DNA of 9,293 bases from Gemmatimonadota bacterium (GTDB lineage: Bacteria; GCA-2686955), in contig JALXCG010000013.1 in assembly GCA_026991065.1 (NCBI GenBank), positions 1 to 9,293 of the forward strand, in the 5' to 3' direction. How positions within the stretch are numbered: position 1 is the first letter of the stretch; each line of letters opens with the position of its first letter. The position numbers were made by a program, and so were the translations under genes. Below the pieces are notes generated by a model, which had not been told where the DNA came from, did no database searches, and was given only the letters and a program-made list of their open reading frames with translations. Positions 6,035 to 9,293 of this stretch are shown here, piece by piece.

Positions 6035-7795
6035 ATGCAACCAGCAGGAATCACCACTCTCGCGCCCGCGATCATGCTCACTTTGGGGGTTTGGGCGTCG
6101 GCCGGCGCGGAGGTGCTGAATGTGCCCGCGGACTTCTCGACCATCCAGGTAGCCATCGACGCCGCCGAGCCGGGAGATTCGGTTTTGGTTGCTCCCGGCA
6201 CCTACTACGAAAACAGCATCAGTTTTCTGGGGAAGGCGATTACCGTGACGGGAAGCGCGCCCTTCGACTCGATGGTTGTCGCGCAAACCGTGGTCGATGG
6301 GGAGCACGCCGGCACTGTTTTTGCTTTTGTCAATGGCGAGGGGCCGGATGCACGGCTCGCCGGGCTGACGATCCAGAACGGGCAGGGCGCTCCATGGCCC
6401 TACGAGCAGACTGCGGGTGGCATCACTTGCCGCAGCCATACCGCCCCACGGATCAGCGACTGCGTGATCAGGAACTGCGCGGCGGACTACGGGGGTGGGG
6501 CCTACAGCCGGCTATCCAAGCCGATCTTCACCCGCTGCAGGTTCGAGAACAATGTGAGCACGATGGTCGGTGGCGGGATCGCGGCCGAGAAGAGTTCGGT
6601 GTGGGTCATCGAGTGCTCTTTTGCCGGCAACAGTTCGGAAAAAGGCGGCGGATTCTATCTGAACGATCACGATCACGATGAAGGTTCACTGCAGATCATC
6701 AACTGCTCTTTTGCCGGCAACACCAGCTCCGAATCCGGCGGCGGACTGTACCTCTTCGGAATTGAAGCAGCGACCGTGTCGCACTGCCGGTTCGTGGCCA
6801 ACACGAGTAAGAATGGGGGCGGCATCATTTCGTACGGATCGACTCTCGAACTGAGCGACTGCATCATCGCCGACAACAGCGCCGAATCTGTTGGCGGAGG
6901 CTTCTACGACCAAACCACGGCGCTGACCATGAACGACTGCGTGCTCACCGACAACAGCGCCGGCTACAGAGGCGGGGGTTTATTTGTCTACTCCGGCACG
7001 CAGGTTTTTACCTCCTGCACGTTCATCGGCAACAGCGCGGAGACATCCGGTGGAGGCGCCTATTTCGACAGTTTCTGTCGGCCCTGGTTCCGGAATTGTG
7101 TCTTCCGGGCCAACGCCGGACGTTACGGCGGGGGCGTGTACTTCGACGGTTCGTTCATGACAATCACCCAATGCGGTTTCTTCGAGAATCAGGCAACCGG
7201 CCGCCACGGTGGCGCCCTCTCTTTGGGATCTACAGTGGTGACTTATAACTCGGTCTTCTCCAACAACAGCGCCACCGAAGACGGTGGCGCCGTCAGGGCC
7301 TGGTCCAGCCTGGGGGACGTGCGGTTCTACGACTGCATTTTCAACAACAATAGCAGCGGCGGGAACGGGGGTGCGTTCGCGCTCGATTACTGCGACCTGC
7401 TGGTCGACCACTGCACCCTGGTGGACAACGATGCCGGCGGCGACGGAGGCGCCATCTACGGGGAAGGGACGGAATCGGTTGTGACCAACAGCATTGTATG
7501 GGGCACCACGGCGCCGGCCCTGGTCCTGGACGACTGGGGATGGTTCACGGTCGAGCAGAGCGATGTGCAGGGCGGGTGGCCGGGAGACGGTAATATCGAC
7601 GCGGATCCGCTTTTTATCACTCACGACGGGTTTGACTACCTGCTCGGAATCGGCTCACCCTGTATCGATGCCGGGTCGGGCGCGGATGATGCTGTGGACT
7701 GGTGCAGCGTCCATCCGTTCTATTGCCAATACAACACACAAGCGCCGGACCTGGGCGCCTACGGCGGCCAATACAATGCCGGCTGGATGCCGTAG
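6035..7795 (+). CDS. Secreted right-handed beta-helix protein with Pmp-like FxxN/GG(G/A) repeats
   Basis: A 586-residue exported protein. Residues 1-25 look like a signal peptide (hydrophobic 'AIMLTLGVW', then 'ASAGA' with likely cleavage before Glu26), oddly without any Lys or Arg in the n-region. Residues ~30-100 are the common N-cap of such proteins ('FSTIQVAIDAAEPGDSVLVA', 'GTYYEN'). Residues ~140-490 form about 14 helix rungs of 24-30 residues with the pattern C-x-(F/I/V)-x-x-N-x-S...GG(G/A), as in polymorphic-membrane-protein (Chlam_PMP) and parallel beta-helix repeats. The C-terminus has the usual 'SPCIDAG' and 'DLGAYGG' ends but no autotransporter barrel, T9SS tail or FlgD-like sorting domain. 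Such proteins are thought to be surface or extracellular adhesins or polysaccharide-acting proteins; no catalytic residues of a lyase can be assigned, so I give no enzyme function. It has its own upstream region and appears to be a single-gene unit. Confidence 0.88.
   Translation: MQPAGITTLAPAIMLTLGVWASAGAEVLNVPADFSTIQVAIDAAEPGDSVLVAPGTYYENSISFLGKAITVTGSAPFDSMVVAQTVVDGEHAGTVFAFVNGEGPDARLAGLTIQNGQGAPWPYEQTAGGITCRSHTAPRISDCVIRNCAADYGGGAYSRLSKPIFTRCRFENNVSTMVGGGIAAEKSSVWVIECSFAGNSSEKGGGFYLNDHDHDEGSLQIINCSFAGNTSSESGGGLYLFGIEAATVSHCRFVANTSKNGGGIISYGSTLELSDCIIADNSAESVGGGFYDQTTALTMNDCVLTDNSAGYRGGGLFVYSGTQVFTSCTFIGNSAETSGGGAYFDSFCRPWFRNCVFRANAGRYGGGVYFDGSFMTITQCGFFENQATGRHGGALSLGSTVVTYNSVFSNNSATEDGGAVRAWSSLGDVRFYDCIFNNNSSGGNGGAFALDYCDLLVDHCTLVDNDAGGDGGAIYGEGTESVVTNSIVWGTTAPALVLDDWGWFTVEQSDVQGGWPGDGNIDADPLFITHDGFDYLLGIGSPCIDAGSGADDAVDWCSVHPFYCQYNTQAPDLGAYGGQYNAGWMP
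6461..7490 (+). repeat. Beta-helix rung repeats within the secreted protein
   Basis: Fourteen consecutive rungs run from Cys143 to about Ser486, each starting with a Cys (Ser in rungs 11 and 14) followed by FxxN-like and GG(G/A) motifs. Examples are 'CRFENN', 'CSFAGN', 'CRFVAN', 'CTFIGN' and 'CVFRAN'. Two adjacent rungs share an identical 19-base DNA segment (TGCTCTTTTGCCGGCAACA at 6614-6632 and 6704-6722), which suggests a relatively recent internal duplication. Confidence 0.85.
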
Positions 7796-7822
7796 GAGCG
7801 GGCGGGGTTGGGTCGATTGAAA

Positions 7823-7847
7823 CGGTTTGTGTATGCTGCACGAACCG
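7823..7847 (+). other. Stem-loop between the beta-helix gene and PPK2
   Basis: CGGTTTGTG (7823-7831) pairs with CACGAACCG (7839-7847): nine pairs, one a T-G wobble, around the 7-base loop TATGCTG. It lies 28 bases after the beta-helix stop and 30 bases before the PPK2 ATG. No T-run follows, so it is a poor intrinsic terminator; it could instead stabilise an mRNA end or shape the PPK2 leader. The loop also resembles a weak -10 box (TATGCT), with TTGGGT 18 bases upstream. Confidence 0.5.
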
Positions 7848-7876
7848 ACAGGCATCTCTCACCACCGCGAGGCCCC

Positions 7877-8752
7877 ATGAGCAAACTCGTCAAATCCCCC
7901 TATTTGGTGCCCTTCAAGGGCGACTTTCGCGCCGCAGATTGCCCCACCACGCCGCCCGAAGACGCCCCCGACGCCAAGGCGTGCAAGCGGGAGCGACGCA
8001 AACTGGTGAAAGAGCTGGCCGAGTTGCAGCGCGTGCTCTACGCCGACGGCCGCCACGCCGTGCTCCTGATCTTCCAGGCGCTGGACGCCGCCGGCAAAGA
8101 CAGTTGCATCCGCCGCCTACTCAGCGGCGTGAACCCCGCCGGCTGCCGGGTCACCAGCTTCAAACAGCCCAGCCGCGAGGAACTGAGCCACGACTTCCTC
8201 TGGCGCAGTGGGTTGCGCTTGCCACGGCGTGGAGAGATCGGTGTGTTCAACCGCAGTTACTACGAAGAGGTGCTGGTGCTCCGGGTCCACCCCGAATACC
8301 TGGCGGCGCAAAACCTGCCCGACAAGCTCCCCCCGGAGCGCCGCTGGAAGCGTCGCTACAAGGCGATCCGCGACCACGAAGCGCACCTGGCCGCCAGCGG
8401 CGTCACGCTGCTCAAGTTCTGGCTCAATGTCTCCGCCGCGGAGCAGCGCCGGCGCTTCCTCGACCGACTGGAAACGCCGCGCAAGCAGTGGAAATTCTCC
8501 GCCGGCGACCTGCGCGAGGCGGAGCTGCGCCCCCGCTACATCGAGGCTTTCAGCGACGCCCTGGCCGCCACCAGCCGCCCCCACGCCCCCTGGTATGCGC
8601 TTCCGGCCGACAACAAGCCCTTTCTGCGCCTGACCGTCGCCCGCATTGTGGTCGAAACGCTGCGCCGTCTCGATCTGCGCTATCCGGTCCCCGATCCCGG
8701 CGCGGCCGCCGAGTTCGCGGCACATGCGGCAGCGCTGCGCAAGGCGTTGTAG
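7877..8752 (+). CDS. ppk2: Polyphosphate kinase 2 (polyphosphate:nucleotide phosphotransferase, class III-like)
   Basis: A 291-residue cytoplasmic enzyme that uses polyphosphate to phosphorylate nucleotides; class III members act on AMP and ADP. The Walker A-like loop is 'QALDAAGKDS' with Asp70 and Lys74. Downstream is 'SGVNPAGCRVTSFKQPS', then 'EELSHDFLWR', a stretch strongly typical of PPK2. The Walker B region is 'FNRSYYEEVL' (124-133), with Asn125 where class I enzymes usually have the Asp of 'FDRSWYNR'; together with the VRVHPE-like 'LRVHPEYL' this points to class III rather than class I. The lid helix region includes 'RRWKRRYKAI' and 'DHEAHL', and the end ('APWYALPADNKPF') is intact. 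I chose the ATG at 7877 (GAGG at 7869-7872) because it gives the standard start 'MSKLVKSPYLVPF'; a GTG/TTG-type start further upstream would run through the stem-loop. Class assignment is from motif memory only. Confidence 0.93.
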   Translation: MSKLVKSPYLVPFKGDFRAADCPTTPPEDAPDAKACKRERRKLVKELAELQRVLYADGRHAVLLIFQALDAAGKDSCIRRLLSGVNPAGCRVTSFKQPSREELSHDFLWRSGLRLPRRGEIGVFNRSYYEEVLVLRVHPEYLAAQNLPDKLPPERRWKRRYKAIRDHEAHLAASGVTLLKFWLNVSAAEQRRRFLDRLETPRKQWKFSAGDLREAELRPRYIEAFSDALAATSRPHAPWYALPADNKPFLRLTVARIVVETLRRLDLRYPVPDPGAAAEFAAHAAALRKAL

Positions 8753-8891
8753 CCGACCGCGAGTGACGCATCCGCCACAGTTCAATGCTGCCGCCCGGAT
8801 CACACAGCTCCGCCTTGAACACGCTCGTCTCCTTGCCCGGCACCAACCAGTCCAGGTTCATCCGCGCCGCACTGCCCACGCCGCACCCCAT
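8753..8891 (-). pseudogene. Possible truncated minus-strand reading frame downstream of the MFS gene
   Basis: Nine bases after the MFS stop, an ATG at 8891 (with GGGTGA overlapping that stop as a possible ribosome binding site) opens a frame. It reads 'MGCGVGSAARMNLDWLVPG', then 'KETSVFKAELCDPGGSIELW' and 'RMRHSR'. Third codon positions in this part are mostly G or C, as in the real genes here, and the peptide looks protein-like, but I do not recognise it. The frame continues to 8550 only as antisense of the PPK2 3' end, so if real it is either a gene start cut off at about 8753 or an overlapping ORF. The rest of the 148-base convergent gap shows no terminator. Confidence 0.25.
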
Positions 8892-8900
8892 GGCCGCGCT

Positions 8901-9293
8901 TCACCCGGAAACCGCCTCAGCGCCACCGCGCGCCGGCAGCGTCGTCCGCAACCACCCGGTCACCAGCGCCATCACCAGCGTCCCACCGCACCAGGCCAGC
9001 GGAAATCCAAACGCCTCCGCGGCCGTCCCCATCACCAAACTGCCGAGCGGAAACGAGGCCCCGAAGGTGAAGGTCCAGAGTCCCATCACCCGCCCGCGAA
9101 GTTCGTCCGGCACGCTCGCCTGAATCAAGCCGTTGGCGGTGGCGAAAAACGCCACTTGGCAGAACCCCGCCGCCAGCAACAGCGGCAGCAAACCCGCCGC
9201 CCCCGACGCTCCCGAGGCCTGGCTGGCGCAGCCGCAGGCGCTCGGTCCCTCGATACCGGCGTTGCTGTACTCCACCGCAGCGCTCAGAGCGTC
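8901..9293 (-). CDS. MFS transporter, C-terminal part (5' end outside window)
   Basis: The minus-strand frame is open to the window edge; the GTG at 9275 is probably internal, and the upstream residues read 'DALSAA'. About 130 residues of an inner-membrane secondary transporter are visible. A Gly/Ser/Cys-containing loop ('CGCASQASGASG') is followed by a helix 'LLPLLLAAGFCQVAFFATA'. Next come the hallmark loop 'SVPDELRGRVMGLWTF', a helix over 'PLGSLVMGTAAEAFG', a final helix near 'GGTLVMALVTGWL', and a short tail. The PDELRGRVMG loop followed by PLGSL is typical of the MFS_3/EntS-like group, where it marks the second half of the protein. The substrate cannot be told. It is convergent with PPK2. 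Confidence 0.85.
   Translation of the reverse strand, partial: DALSAAVEYSNAGIEGPSACGCASQASGASGAAGLLPLLLAAGFCQVAFFATANGLIQASVPDELRGRVMGLWTFTFGASFPLGSLVMGTAAEAFGFPLAWCGGTLVMALVTGWLRTTLPARGGAEAVSG

Noticed and set aside
4935-6119. A 394-codon plus-strand frame across nfo and the spacer.
   Set aside because: It is the antisense shadow of nfo extended through non-coding spacer, rich in Arg, Pro and His, with no domain.
6461-7490. Regular spacing of GGCGG-type motifs considered as a DNA tandem repeat or CRISPR-like array.
   Set aside because: The periodicity is in the protein (beta-helix rungs); the DNA units are diverged, and there are no identical repeat/spacer units.
7808-7876. An upstream in-frame start for PPK2 adding 23 residues.
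   Set aside because: The extra residues do not resemble PPK2 N-termini and would run through the stem-loop. The ATG at 7877 has GAGG upstream and gives the usual start of the family.

Overview
The window is GC-rich, densely coding bacterial DNA. A DUF5916 outer-membrane protein, a secreted beta-helix protein with Pmp-like repeats, and the absence of any phage, plasmid or IS signature suggest the chromosome of an FCB-group or related environmental bacterium (Gemmatimonadota, Eisenbacteria or Krumholzibacteriota-like). This is inference from gene content; there is no rRNA or other marker to settle it.

Layout, left to right. Positions 1-1205 (+) hold the C-terminal part of a DUF5916 outer-membrane beta-barrel protein. 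Its stop codon touches the possible GTG start of a complete half-size ABC exporter (1205-2992, +). After a 165-base gap comes a beta-CASP metallo-beta-lactamase ribonuclease-like protein (3158-4594, +) with a TTG start and a good Shine-Dalgarno. Its stop codon overlaps the TTG of a second reading frame whose first ~45 codons are a clear N-terminus of a glycoside hydrolase family 2 protein (LacZ/COG3250 type). That gene is cut off: after roughly position 4725-4760 the DNA becomes the 3' end of the opposite-strand nfo gene (endonuclease IV, 4716-5582, -), which takes its stop codon from the glycosidase remnant. This gene scar is the most unusual thing in the window.

Upstream of nfo is a 452-base divergent spacer (5583-6034) with several inverted repeats, a possible 28-codon leader ORF coupled to nfo by an ATGA overlap, and a candidate promoter plus strong ribosome binding site for the next gene. 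Positions 6035-7795 (+) encode an exported right-handed beta-helix protein with 14 rungs of about 25 residues, FxxN and GG(G/A) motifs, and a near-unbroken ladder of cysteines. A stem-loop (7823-7847) separates it from a class III-like polyphosphate kinase 2 (7877-8752, +). The window ends with the C-terminal portion of an MFS transporter on the minus strand (8901-9293), open at the window edge. Between PPK2 and MFS is a 148-base convergent gap that may hold another truncated minus-strand reading frame.

The genes do not form one obvious pathway. Envelope/export functions (DUF5916 barrel, ABC exporter, beta-helix protein, MFS) are interspersed with RNA/DNA maintenance (beta-CASP nuclease, Nfo) and nucleotide/polyphosphate metabolism (PPK2). 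I saw no CRISPR array, tRNA, rRNA, insertion sequence or convincing defence system.
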